DNA of 40,627 bases from Dichomitus squalens LYAD-421 SS1 (GCF_000275845.1 NW_006766916.1:4674-45300), one strand, 5' to 3'; counted from the stretch's first letter, positions 23,101 to 34,078 are shown. The notes: generated by a model from the letters alone, not told the origin. Translations and numbers: made by a program.

Positions 23101-24823
23101 AAGAGCCTGAGGGACCAGGTGAACGCATCTTCTCATTAATACTACCAGGGAGAGTACACCAAAGTGAAGCGAGGGAGCAAAGCCCATTGGCGTCCACAAA
23201 CGAGAGAACGGAGCTGCCAAAGCGCATAACTCGAGGCAGACATAACAGCGCCAGGTGAGGTATTACGCGTGCGTCGATGAGCCGAGGGAGCGTCTCAGGG
23301 TGGCAAAGCGAGCAGACAGAAAGGTCTAAGCACAGAGAAAGACAAGCCGAACGAAATGCAGGGTGTTGCCATCATGCGTGCCGCCAAAGCTGGATCGCAA
23401 AGACGCTTGGGTCACAAAGCGGCACACCCAGCCTTCTGTGTCTAGTAAAATGGTGAGACCACGCAGCGCGTAATACAAAAGGGAAGAAGTACCGGTACCC
23501 TAGGAGACTGTCAAGAATCCGAGTGGACGGGCGGGACAGAGTATGGAGAGCGGTCGAGGACGAAGCGCGCGAGACGTCACCTGTGTGGCATAAAGGAAGC
23601 CATCCGTCTCTCTTGCGGCCAGTTCGAAGAACTCTCATCAAAGTGACTTTGCAGATAGATAAGCACAAAGATGTCTGCAACAGCCGTCCTCCAAGGGCAA
23701 GTTTGTATGTTGGTGTCAGAGGGATCTTGCTAGTCAGTTTCCCTCGGGAGAGTGGGTAATAGCGTCTTCTGTGCACGCCGCCCGTTGAGCTTCCTTATGC
23801 ATAAGGGACAGATAGCAAGTTCAAATTGGCAAAGCAAAAAATGAAGCGCAGACATAAAGCAGAAAGCAAGCCCAAGTGTTGAGCAGGAATGGCACCCTAG
23901 TACATGGGGGCGGCGTAACGTCCTCGAGGCTCAAGTACGAGTACCAGTCACGCTGGAGTCTGATCCTCCACCCAAGGAGACATCACAGACGGAGAAATAG
24001 AGCCGGTGTGTGAAGCGAGAGAAACGCGTAAGCCATGTCGAGGACCTAGTCCCATAGCGTGAGGTGCCTCGAGTCCAGGGTTATCGAGTCTTTGGTAGAC
24101 GTCAGAAACGAGTCCCACGCCCAAGCCTCAGTCTTTATTTGCGCTTGTTAGGATCCGAGGCCCTCGCCTTTCCTTTCTGGGCGGTCATCCTACGGAGCGC
24201 CCGGTTGATAGCAGTTTCCTCCAAGACATTGTGGATAGAAAAGTTGAGGAACGCCTTAGACGGTGGTGGGATGACCGTCAAAATAATTAATCTTATCATC
24301 ATAACGAATGCCTAGCGGGGCTGGTACTCTTTTTTTACGGCTTTCCATTGATGGAGAGTACACCATCCAGCCTTGACAGCTGTTCCATACACTCTTTTCT
24401 CCGTTGAACTTACAATACATATGTTCCTATTATTGGGAGTGCGGAAAGGGACATCTTCAGAAGTTGCTAGCATGCCTGAGACAGGACGCAAGGGACGAGG
24501 GTAGCATAGAGGTCCAAAAGGTGGGCTATAGCCTCTAAATCCTTACGTCAAGCCATCAGCATCAAGGGTCGAAATGGAATGGGATGTCTAGACCACGCGG
24601 GGAAATGGCAAGGAATGATATGGTCCGGAAGTGAGTCAAGGGATTGTTTGCGGTTGTTAGGATTCCAAGCCTCCACCTTCCCGTTTTGTGCACGTTGGCG
24701 CTGGGGGAGCTTATGTAATAGGACTGAGGGGATGAGAGGCGCCGAGAGGTTTGTCTGCTCCCACCGCTACTCACCGCCCATTCCGCCGCTGCCAACTGAC
24801 ATTCGCCTGTCTTCAAGCCGTCC
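17180..24823. other. Long gene-free stretch downstream of the WOPR regulator
   Basis: About 7.6 kb with only scattered short open frames and no recognised family on either strand. One zone on the minus strand, about 22645-23190, has exon-like pieces: an in-phase block at 22749-22645 (FENMGFKEDIRLLGHVIPPV, then KAIANAFDRFIR) preceded by a TAG acceptor, and an upstream frame ending in KLGVSRCTLRIT before a GTGAGA donor. No complete gene could be built, so it may be a decayed or very divergent gene. No transposon, tRNA or tandem array was recognised elsewhere. Confidence 0.45.
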
Positions 24824-25952
24824 ATGGAATCTCTCAACCTCAACAACCTCGCAAGCTCTCTTCCGTCGTCCAGCTATGCCAATGCAGAGAAGGAGCTCAC
24901 AAACAACTTCAGAGGTACGCGTCCCGCCGTATCTCGCCCTCATCCGTGCATCTACATCCTCGCATATCGTCCACGAGCACTAATCCACCCAATCCTACCA
25001 CCTACAGCTGCTGCTCTTAGCCTAACGACACTCTTCCGCTCCTCCAAGACTGCCTCCAAACGCGCATACAATGCCGGATACGCCGCAGCATGCCACGACC
25101 TCCTCAATATGATTCAGCAGGGCGTCTCTACCGACGCCGACCCATCCCGCGAAGTCACCATCGGTCGCATCATGGACTACATCGAGGCTCGTCTTGAGGC
25201 AATTAGGGCCCGCGAGGAAGAGGAAGACGAGGAGGAAGAGAAGGAGCGTGTCGCCAAGGGTGGTCCCGCTCCCGTCCCCGGTCCGAGCGGTACCACATCG
25301 TTCAAGCCTGTGGCGAAACCGTCCACTCCGACTGCTCCATCTATACCTCTACGACGAGACCAGGTACCTTTATGCTCCCTCTGCTCGACGCACCCATCTT
25401 CTCAACGCCAAGTTATTTGTGTAGCAGCCTGTCGCGCCTCCGACGCCGTATACTCCATCTACTATGGAAGGGCAACGTCCCTATGTTGCGCACGCTCTCG
25501 CGTCCCCTACCCCTTCCACGTTATCCCTCCGTCCTGCTTCTACAACAGCTATGCAGTCTCTGTCTCGCGCGCCTCTCTCCAAGTCGCGTTTGTCCGTGAA
25601 CCCGAAGGACCTCTCCTCCCTGCCTCTACCTGCTGCTCCGATGTCCTTCACGTTCCAGCCTCCAGCAGTCGCTGAAGTCTCCATCAACCCTGACTCGGAA
25701 CTGCTCTCCTTTCCTGCCGCAGCTGCGAGCACGCCGTTGAAGCGGAGGCGAGAAGCGATGAGCGCCGATTCCCCTGCTTCTGCGAACGCCGATGGCGCTG
25801 CAGGTGGCAGCGCCGGGACGAGCACGAGCCGCCGGCGGACGCGGAGCTGGCGTGGGGACCAGGCGCAACATCAGCACCGCGCCGACAATCATGGGGAGGC
25901 CATGGAGGTTGAGGAGGAAGGGCCGCAGCGGAAGCGCGTCGCGCGCCGATGA
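24824..25952 (+). CDS. Conserved helical nuclear-type protein, possibly HAPSTR1/TAPR1-like
   Basis: Three exons join in phase: 24824-24914, 25008-25363 and 25425-25952, giving 324 residues. The N-terminal part (MESLNLNNLASSLPSS, then a short acidic helix) is followed at about residues 31-100 by a helical domain with LTTLFRSSKTASKRAYNAGY and a DLLNMIQQGV segment, then VTIGRIMDYIEARLEAIRAR and a Glu-rich run. This layout resembles the fungal members of the HAPSTR1 (C16orf72/TAPR1) family, stress-response partners of the HUWE1 ubiquitin ligase in animals. I hold that link loosely, from memory. The remaining 200 residues are Pro/Ser/Ala-rich and end in basic clusters (PLKRRRE, PQRKRVARR) that would serve as nuclear localisation signals. 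The start is the first ATG in a good context (CCATGG). Confidence 0.82.
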
Positions 25953-26334
25953 GGTACTCCTATCCTTCATCCTCCTTCCAGTCATCTCTCTTCGGATCTG
26001 TCGCGCTGCGGTCTTGAAGGTGATGGGTGAATATTTGCACAAGGGTCAGTTGGGGGCATCGTGGTGATCTGGTGTCGGGTCGAGTAGGAGAAGGACCTCG
26101 GGTTGACTAGACGAAGCACGCGTGACACATTATGGTATGCACTCCCTCCATTTTCACATTCGCATTCGCCTTCCCATTCGGGACCCTTTCGCACACAACT
26201 TAGTTTCGAGTAGCATCTCCGCCCGTTCTGCGCAATCTTTAACCCCCTCGACTCCGCAACGAGTAGTAGTACATCATACAGTTTGCATCGCGTCATGATT
26301 GTATCGTATAGCCATATGTTTTGCGTGTTACTCT

Positions 26335-26645
26335 ATGTCCAATCTTTCGGCGACCATGACAGCAATTGTACAACACGTTCATCGCACCTCACACGCGGAC
26401 GTCCTTCGGCTTGCGCCGCGGACTGCGAGGAGCATCACCAGCGAGAGGCGGAGTATTGCGACTGTGCGCACGGTGCTTCAGGCCGGTGCGCACTCGGGGA
26501 TTGTTGCTCTGGTGAGTTCTCTTGCCGCTTCACGTGTACATTCCCCATATATCCCTTAGGCTAATGTGCTTTGCCCTTACTACCACAGTACTTCGATGTT
26601 TGTTTATCCACCGGTCAAGAATTTGGGAGTTACCTCTACGTATGA
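26335..26645 (+). CDS. Possible small two-exon gene, 77 residues
   Basis: ATG at 26335 opens 59 codons to a good donor (CTG, then GTGAGT at 26512). A 77-base intron ends at CCACAG (26588), and the second exon adds 18 codons and a TGA at 26643-26645, all in phase. The product is basic, with a helix-like centre (TARSITSERRSIATVRTVLQ) and a tail containing GIVALYFDV. I recognise no family. Clean splice signals argue for it; short length and absence of homology argue against. It lies 383 bases downstream of the preceding gene on the same strand and could instead be part of that gene's 3' region. Confidence 0.3.
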
Positions 26646-27109
26646 TAATGAGGAAACTACCAACGATTGTCTGGAAATCTCTTCAAGGCTTGTATACCCT
26701 GGTGAATGAACAGCTGGTGAAGACAGATAGCGTTGCGTGCTCGTTCCAATCGGGTTTGCTTGCTCGTCTGGTCTGCAACTCCAGCCTCCCGCCCTAGCGG
26801 GAGGATGACGGGACCCAGGGGCTGACCACGATCCTGTTCGGCGCGTAATCAGGCGTCGATAACCTACTGAAACGGACAGAAGAATCGTGTTCATGACCAG
26901 GAGGCTAACAAATCGTGCTGCCAGTGTTGCGCCCGAAAGGGATCTGTGATCGTCGGATCGTGCCTGCAGCCGTCGGGAAGGGAGATCCAAAGCATCGTGC
27001 GCTCTAGAGCTGGACCTGTCAACCTCACCGTCATAGCCCACCCAAGTTCCCGTGTATTGCCTCGTGCACGACGATTACTTGAGCTGTCAACACAGACCCT
27101 TGCACCATT

Positions 27110-28571
27110 ATGGCCAAACAGGACGACTCCCGGAATCTACGTCCGCTCGTCGAGGAGTATCTCGCAGTCTTCGACGAGCCCCTATATCACCATCTGGATA
27201 TTCCATCATGGGTTCTCGCTGTCTCACCAAGTGCCGCTTCGGGCCATCTCTTCACCGTGCGCAAGCTCATCCGAGCCATGTACAATACTGCTGCCAACCT
27301 CCGCCTTGAGGACGGGGAACGATACGTTTTAACTACAGTCTGCGCCTGTGCGGACAACGCCAAGAAGAAGCTTTCGCCGGAGGCCCAGAACGACGCGCTC
27401 GCACGTGGGTTAGCACGTCTCGCGTCCATTTAGACGATGTACCTGCTCTGGCCATGTAAGTGACACTCCTTATTCATCATGACCGTGGCTTGTAACCCCC
27501 GCCAGTCTATTCGCGGCAGATGGAGTCCGTGCGTTGGGCCGACGCTTACGATTTTGATGACGGACCGCGCGCTTCCGAGACTGAAGAAACGTTGGACAAT
27601 CCCTTATCCCAGCAGCGTCGGGACAGGATGCGAGCGGGAGTCAGTGTTTTGGTTAAATCAAGCACATTCTTATCCTCATAAGGTCGTAGGTCCTTCGACG
27701 GGACGGCCACAAATGCGCTCTCACCGGTCGCCCCGAAGCCGGCTACTGGGCCTTGTATCAATGGGAACACCCCGAGGCTGAAGTGCCCGGACCCATCTGG
27801 GACACAGTAGGAGCCGCACATATCTTCAAGTGCCCCTTTATACATTGTCTGCCCATTTTGACAACAACGATCAGGTACGTCGTAAGCCGAAGTTTACCCT
27901 CTTCGTAGACTCATATACACGTGTTGCAGGGCGAGCCTCTGGCTGGGATTACCCTGGATATTCTCCGCCGCTATGCTCAGCTCTCGGACGAGTGCATCGG
28001 GGGCATGGCGGTCATCGACAGGCAGGAGAACGCTATATCGCTTGTGCGTCTTTGCCTCACGCAGTTCCACACCTTCGGATTCTGCTTGGCACCCACGGAG
28101 GTCTGTATCTGTATCGCACTGTCACCAAGTATTGCTCGCTCATTCTCGCAATCCTGATGCGTTCCTCAATTGGCCGAAGATACGTACGAAATCAAGGATT
28201 ACTCTAGATTCGTGTGTCACGTCGGAGTCCCGACGACCATCACCTTTCGAGACTATAGCGTCAGCGACGATGTTGGCAGCGGCCAATCTCAATATTCATC
28301 GCAGGTCAGGCAGTACGATGGTACAGATGCATCTGCTAGCCAGTTTCCGAGCCGTCAACTCTTACGGTTACACGCTACTTTGGCCGGCATTCTACACGAG
28401 AGCAGTGCGGCGAAAATGTTCGCCCAATTGATGGGTCGTTACACGGATCTCTTCCGTGGTTCATTAGATCCCCCCACGGCGACCGGTGGCCGAGAAGAGG
28501 TTCCGGAGGAGGTTTCGGAAGAGCGGCCGGGCAAGCGCTATCGGTCGGCGCTGTCTGTCGCAGTAATCTGA
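27110..28571 (+). pseudogene. HNH-nuclease-like gene, plus-strand copy, interrupted by a stop
   Basis: Exon-like pieces at 27110-27455, 27506-27639, 27690-27881 and from 27930 join in phase and encode a basidiomycete HNH_2-type protein. The N-terminal block includes FTVRKLIRAMYNTAANLRLE. The HNH start is VLRRDGHKCALTG with the zinc/structure Cys, then AHIF about 40 residues later. A later block reads DRQENAISL, then FCLAPTEV, and the C-terminal helix PSRQLLRLHATLAGILHESS is typical of the family. TAG at 27431-27433 interrupts exon 1, exactly where the minus-strand copy has TGG (Trp). A second disturbance is likely near 28160, where the reading frame must shift to reach EDTYEIKDYS. The C-terminus is Glu-rich and ends with a basic PGKRYR patch. 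Read-through or an undetected intron could rescue it, but decay is the simpler reading. Confidence 0.72.
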
Positions 28572-29329
28572 CCTAATCCCTCAGACAAGTTCTTGAGGTT
28601 CCTACGAGCTGTGCAGATATGAGTAGAATGGTGCTTGAGGACATATCGCTACTTTCGAGTGATTGATGTACAGTGTATGGAGCAGAATATCGAACTCTCC
28701 CGCGTGGTTCCCGCGCATTGTTGGCAGGCTTGCTGGGCTCTAGCGGCGCCGCTTGGCCATTCGATGTCTTATTATCACCCGATAGGGACCATCCGTCCCG
28801 CAAATCTCCTAGTCAAATTGATGCGACCAGGAGGGGTTCCGGATTGAATACAAAGGAGAGGAGGCGTGTTCGATTCGGTTCAGAGATTGGCACTCAACTA
28901 GGTTTCCCTCTCGGCCGCATAGCGAACTAGTGCGTGTGCGGCTCAAGGTTTCCCTATTGCTCCAACCTACTCTATTCACTTAGAGCATCGTGTACTGGCG
29001 TCACTGACAATCGCTATCAAGCGCACTTCAGTGTGAGGCATGCAAAACATGTCAAATTCAAACTGTCAGTCAACTTTCCAAAAATTTTCCCGCCTGCCAC
29101 AAGAGTAGGAATGCTGATTTGTCGCGACACTCGCTAAGAGCAGTGAAGCGTTATTATCAAGGTGTGTCGTTCAAAAGGTCGCCGGGGATCGTACACTACA
29201 TCACTGCGACAAACCGCGACAATCGATCATGCTTTAACTGCCTCTCCCCCACTTCCTCCTCAGGAGCCTCTGCTTGCACACCGGCCGCTGCGGAGGTATC
29301 CAAAGGAACGGCGTAGGGGTCATTGTAAG
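28572..29329. other. Spacer between the two HNH-like copies
   Basis: About 760 bases between the 3' ends of two convergent relatives. Short open frames are present, but none resembles a known protein, and no terminal repeats marking the duplication edges were seen. Confidence 0.5.
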
Positions 29330-30628
29330 TGCCGCAGAGACCGACTGAATGGACAAATGTCTACCCTGCACCGCTCTCGCGGAGAACACCGGCCAGAACG
29401 TGTAGCCGTGAGAGTTCACGGCTCGAGAGTTTGCTGACGTCCGTACCCCAATCTTCGCCCTGCTTAGACGATGAACCCTTGGCAGGGTCGCCACCACGAT
29501 CATAGTTGACACCGTGGTCCTGGAAGGCGATGGTTGTCGGATCTCCTATGGCATTTAAAGATAAGATCTGGGCGTAGTCCTTGACTTCGTAGGTGTCTTC
29601 GTCCTGTGAAAATATGCGTTGGGAACTTGAGCAGACAGAATTCAGGAACTGCGCGAATGCAGATAGAGACCTCCGTGGGTATAAAGCAGGATCCAGAATT
29701 TTGAAAGTCTCTGAGACAATCAAACGAAATTGATATGGTGTTCTCTTGTCTGTTGATTTAGTCCAGGTCCTGGATGCGGTCCTCTGAGGGTTCGGCATAG
29801 CAAAGGAGAAGGTCTCAAAAGTAGCCCCGTCGGGAATTGATACTGGAATGCGAATAAATTATCAAGAAGGCGACTTCAATCTACAACGTACCAAGCCAAT
29901 AACGTCGAATGAGCACTTGTAAATATGTGCCGCTCCTACCGTGTCCCAGCGGGGTCCATGCCCTTCTGCCTCGGGATGATCCCACTGGAACGGAACCCAA
30001 TAACTGACTTCATGGCAACCGGTCAGGGGGCCGTCCCGTCGAAGGACCTACGATCCTATATGAGATGAAGGAAACGCTGACTTTGCATCGTCACTTACCC
30101 CTGTGCGCATCGTTATTCCGACGCCTCTGGGATGCAGGGTCATCCAGTCTTTTCCCCGTCTCAAATCTGGGCGGTCCATCGTCGTGATCATAGTCTTCTT
30201 CACAGCGCACGGACTCCAGCTGCCGTGAGAAGACTGGCAAAAGGTCACAAGCATGGCCATGACGAACAAGAAGGGTTACGCACAAGACCAGAGCAGATGC
30301 ATCGTCCAATGGGCCGCCGTCCGTGCTAGCCCGCGTGCTAGAGCGTCGTTCTGGGCCTCCAGCGAAGGTTTCTTCTTGGGCTCGTCCACACAGGCCAGAC
30401 CGCCGTCAATACATATCGTTCTCCGTCTTCAAGGCGGAGGTCCGCGGCGTTGTCGTACATGTCTCGGATGAGCTTGCGAACGGTGAAGAGATTGCCGGAG
30501 GGGGCACTTGGTGAGACGGCTAGGGTGCAAGATGGAATGTCTGATAGAGGGGCTCGTTGAGGACCGCGAGATATTCCTCGACAAGGCAACGTAAATCCTG
30601 GGTGTTGTTCTGTATATCTGGATTGCAT
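29330..30628 (-). pseudogene. HNH-nuclease-like gene, minus-strand copy, multiply frameshifted
   Basis: This is a diverged relative of the plus-strand copy in inverted, tail-to-tail orientation. Shared blocks include FTVRKLIRDMYDNAADLRLE, DGERYVLT, QNDALARGLAR, VLRRDG, WDTVGAAHIYKC, DTYEVKDYA and ELSRLHVLAGVLRESG. Lesions relative to the plus copy are a net 7-base loss near 30540-30550, a one-base loss near 30394 that ends the frame soon after, a 9-base loss near 30026-30033 that removes the conserved Cys of the HNH start, loss of the exon encoding GEPLAGITLDILRRY, and an early TAG after LRESGAG. The ATG at 30628 is in a different phase from the conserved N-terminal codons. It is almost certainly a pseudogene. 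Parts of it keep consistent splice signals, for example the donor before GTGCGTAACC and the acceptor TTTTGCCAG. Confidence 0.78.
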
Positions 30629-31575
30629 TTTCTGCAGCTCAAGTAAAGGGCGGGAAATGTCACGTTGTGCACGAGGCGAGACGCAGGAGTTGTGTGAGCG
30701 GGTGTCTATATGGCTATCGTTTATGAGTTGAAAAATCAGCGCGAGTTGGGTCGATGTGATATACAGACTACGAGTGATTGGGTGTTCTCCAAACGAGTAT
30801 GGCGTAGTGGAGCATAAGTGGCATATCCGAATCCCCAAGCCCACGACTCTGAAGTTCCGCCGTGTAGGTATCAGCGCCTAAGTCCTAGTGCACAGCCCGG
30901 TAGGGACCATCCCTGCAGGCGACCTGCTACCTCAAGGCGAATTCCACTATATGCACATGTCCACTATATGCACATGCATCGCACACACGGCAGGGAATCG
31001 TGCGTGTTCGATGGGCAAAAAGCCGATGAAGAGGAGACGCACAAGATAAACACTTTGTAGAAATGTCGTCTCGCCAACGGTTGCCTCTTTGCATCAAATT
31101 CCCCTCAACCGAAAACGACTGGATTGCTGCCATAACAGTATCCTCCTCGGATGCAATTGCAAATGGTGATCATGATGGGTAAATCCGGCTGAACCGAATT
31201 TCGCAATCCACGACAGTGCACAGGACTTACTCAAACGTTTTGGTCGTCCTCAGACTTCGCGAATGCCTCCGACCATCCGACTGCAACGTGCTTCTTGACG
31301 CCAAACACTGGTTGGACAACAAGAAAAAGCACCGGGACGGGATATAGGCCCATAGCCGTTAATCCCTTACTGCTCGAGGCCAACACGTTGTCCGCCGTCC
31401 CTGGATCCGATGACAGCATCGCAGTCGCCCACGAACCTTGGCTCCTCCCCGTCGCAGGCCATAAAGGCCTCACCGTCTTGCCCTCATCCCCCATCTCTTC
31501 CCTCACATACACTGCCGTCCTCCTTAACCTTGTAACACGCTGCAGAGTAGCCGACCACTACCAGCCACCTGAGAC
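30629..31575. other. Intergenic between the HNH relic and the MARVEL-like gene
   Basis: No gene can be supported. A minus-strand open frame at about 31231-31490 (product containing YPVPVLFLVVQPVFGV) is open but unassigned. A 17-bp direct duplication at 30944-30976 is listed separately. The right end must hold the MARVEL-like gene promoter. Confidence 0.5.
30944..30976. repeat. 17-bp tandem duplication
   Basis: CCACTATATGCACATG with a following T occurs at 30944-30960 and again, with the last base changed, at 30961-30976. It lies about 320 bases upstream of the minus-strand HNH relic. It may be replication slippage or an old excision footprint. Confidence 0.75.
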
Positions 31576-32543
31576 ATGGCATCCATCAACGGTTTCCGCG
31601 TTGCACTCTACGTCGTCCTGGTACGCCTCATGGCTCACAGTAGAAAGGATCGGGCAATGCTGACCTTGTCGAACGACTTCTTTCTCCAGTGGCTCTTCTC
31701 CGCCGTCCTACTTGGCCTGACGGCCACGCGGCTCCATTATACGCTCTTCCTCCCGCCTTTCGACCCGCTGAATAGCGGAAAGCCATTCTACGACCCCATT
31801 GTCGCCGAGCTGCTCGTCACCTCCATCCTTGCGCTTTTCTGGTCGTCCTACATGTACGTCATGGCCGTGTCTGTCCCGAGCTGGTCAGCTCCATGAAGCC
31901 CGCGCTGTCGTCCGAGTCTGGGAAAGATTGCGGGGCTCACCCTGTGTTTCTGCGCGCTGACGTCTTATCGCTGCGCCTGACAGCATCCACGTTATCCACC
32001 GAAGCTACGACTACGGCAGGTTTTCGAGCTTTGCCGCCGAGCTCCTTGGGCTCATGGCCCTCTTCACGCTATTCCTGGTTGGCGCGGCGATCTCCTCGGT
32101 ACGTCCACTGTCCTGTTTCTCCTCCACCATCTGCCCCTCCATCACCTCCTTGCCCTTCCCTTCTCTCCAAAACTGCCGCCTCCCACCTCTGTTTCCTTCT
32201 CAGACGTTACCTAGAGACAAAGGCTGATGCACGTCCACCTAACAGACGTTCTGGGGCGACCTGTTCTGGTGCCACGAATTCTGGCAATGTCGCCTGCTGA
32301 CCGCGCTCGTCGCGTTCGCGTGGATGTGCTGGGTGATGACCTTTGCGCTCATCGTCATCTCCGTCCTATTCGCTGTTGCCAACTCGGCGTTCTTCCACCC
32401 GCTCCACGGCCGGTACGACCCGCACTCGAGCTTCTTCGGTGCGTCTCTTCTTTATCTTCTTTCTCGCTCTCGGGTCGTGTTGATGATATGGGACGTCATG
32501 CACAGGAGGAAACCGCAAGGACCGTCGCTCGCGCTGGTGCTGA
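31576..32543 (+). CDS. MARVEL-like four-helix membrane protein
   Basis: Five exons join in phase: 31576-31620, 31690-31853, 31984-32098, 32246-32438 and 32506-32543, giving 184 residues. Four hydrophobic segments are seen at about residues 7-27 (ALYVVL, WLFSAVLLGLTATR), 50-70 (VAELLVTSILALFW), 86-107 (LLGLMALFTLFLVGAAISS) and 118-150 (LLTALVAFAWMCW, FALIVISVLFAVAN). The loop between helices three and four carries TFWGDLFWCHEFWQC, a Cys/Trp-rich pattern typical of fungal MARVEL-domain proteins. The tail is short and basic (NRKDRRSRWC). MARVEL proteins act in membrane apposition and vesicle traffic; here the role is inferred from topology. Without splicing the frame breaks up. The last intron and tiny last exon are the least certain part. 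Confidence 0.85.
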
Positions 32544-32769
32544 GTATCGAGGGCGTCTGAGCGTATGGGAAGGACCTGGGGATCGGCTTAGACTTCGCTC
32601 TGGCTCTGGCTCGATTTGATCCGTCCATGGAATTTGGGTTCTACTGCATTGTATCCACGCGCGAGCTCCTGTAATATACAACCTCTGCATAGCATGATGA
32701 CTGATGAGAACACAAACATACGCGCGAGATTCAACGTAGACCCAGCGACGCACCTAGCGAGCGCACGCG

Positions 32770-34078
32770 CTATCGCACCAAACTCCTCAAGGTTCTCCTC
32801 CCCTCCCTATCCTCACTACTCTGCCCCTTCAGACCCCCCTGGCTCGTCAACTCCTCTCCAGGAACCTTCTGCCTGAGCGCCTTGTCCGTCCTCAGCGGGG
32901 GCAAGCCCAAGTTCGCAAACAGCGCCCCGAATCCCTCCCGCCTCCCCTTCTCTACGCCTTCCCTGTCGACATCCATCTGCCACAGCGGCTGCCCGCGCCG
33001 GAGAAACGCGCCCTCGCGGGGCTCGGCCTCAGGGGCGGAGACGAGGTAGCGTAGTTCCTCCGGGAACTCGGGGTTGGGAGTGATGGGCGAAAGGAGCTTG
33101 ACGACTTTGATCTTGACGACGCGGTGGCCGCGCAGGCGCGGGTGTGCATCCGGGAAGAAAGAGCAGAGCGCGGTGCCTGCGTCACAGGCCTGCGTGTCAC
33201 CAACGTGCCCTGACACGAGCGGAACGAGGGGACGCACCTAGCCAAGGGGATGGCGTCCTGTCTTGTCCGACCTTCCAGCTGAGGATGTTCGGCATGGGCG
33301 GGGTAGTGTGCAGCTTGTCGGCGCCCATAAACCACCACCAGTGCACCTTGCTCCCGAAGTCGATGAACCACGGCTGCCTGAAGCCGTGCACGACTTGCGC
33401 CTTCCTCCCCCCGCTCCGTTCGCCCAACACCTCCCGGCCCATCTCCGCCGCGCGCGCGAGCAGCTCTGGACTTACGAGCCCGTCGCGCAGGAGGACCTCG
33501 CGGTAGACCTGGTACGAGTCGCGTGCGGCGATGGTAGTCAGCGGGAGGTGCCATGGGAGCCCACGCTCGGAGTCGGAGAGGAGGTTCTGGGACTGGTTGA
33601 AGAGGTGAAGGTTTGGAGGGCCCCGGGGGATAACGCGGAAGCGGATCTCGCCGGCAGTAGGTGGAACAGGCCCTCCGGGGGCGTAGTAGTAGAAGTAACC
33701 GGCGAGACCGGCGGGGATGGGTTTGCCGTTGCCCAGGCGGAAGACGGCGAAGGGACGGTTGTGGTGTTTCCGATCGTTTGAGGAAGGGTAGGTGGAGGAG
33801 GAAAGTGAAGAGGAGGAGGCGTAGGCATCCCAGACGTGACAGTAGTCCTGGAGTGCAGGGAAGTGGACCCAATCTGCGTGTGAGAGGAAGGCGGGGTGGA
33901 GGGAGCGGATGGCGTGTTGGACGTAGTCTTCCATGGACTCATCTTTCGAGACAGGCTCTTGCGGAGTAGGTCGGAGCGCGGCGGCAGAGTGGGAGGCACG
34001 AGATAGTGTGCATGGTGATGATGATGCGTAGGATACGATACGTGCTGTTTTGCGGAGCAAGGAGAGGTGGCGTATCAT
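32770..34078 (-). CDS. Uncharacterised basidiomycete protein with a probable mitochondrial targeting peptide
   Basis: Two exons (34078-33238 and 33176-32770) join in phase to 415 residues. The N-terminus MIRHLSLLRKTARIVSYASS is basic and free of acidic residues, as in mitochondrial presequences. The middle (about 100-200) has RPFAVFRLGNGKPIPAGL, a GEIRFRVI strand, LHLFNQSQNLLS and GLPWHLPLTTIAARD. This series resembles a family of agaricomycete proteins I have seen only as hypothetical. The part before the intron contains PWFIDFGSKVHWWWFMG, and the second exon contains HRVVKIKVVKLLSPI and a basic C-terminus. No catalytic motif is recognised and function is unknown. It is divergent from Spc25, with 594 bases between the two start codons. 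The stop at 32770 faces the MARVEL-like gene, giving a convergent pair 226 bases apart. Confidence 0.85.

Noticed and set aside
27421..27435. Short 29-base intron removing the TAG of the plus-strand HNH copy
   Set aside because: A GTGGGT...TTTAG pair exists, but it is shorter than normal fungal introns and splicing it would put the next codons out of frame.
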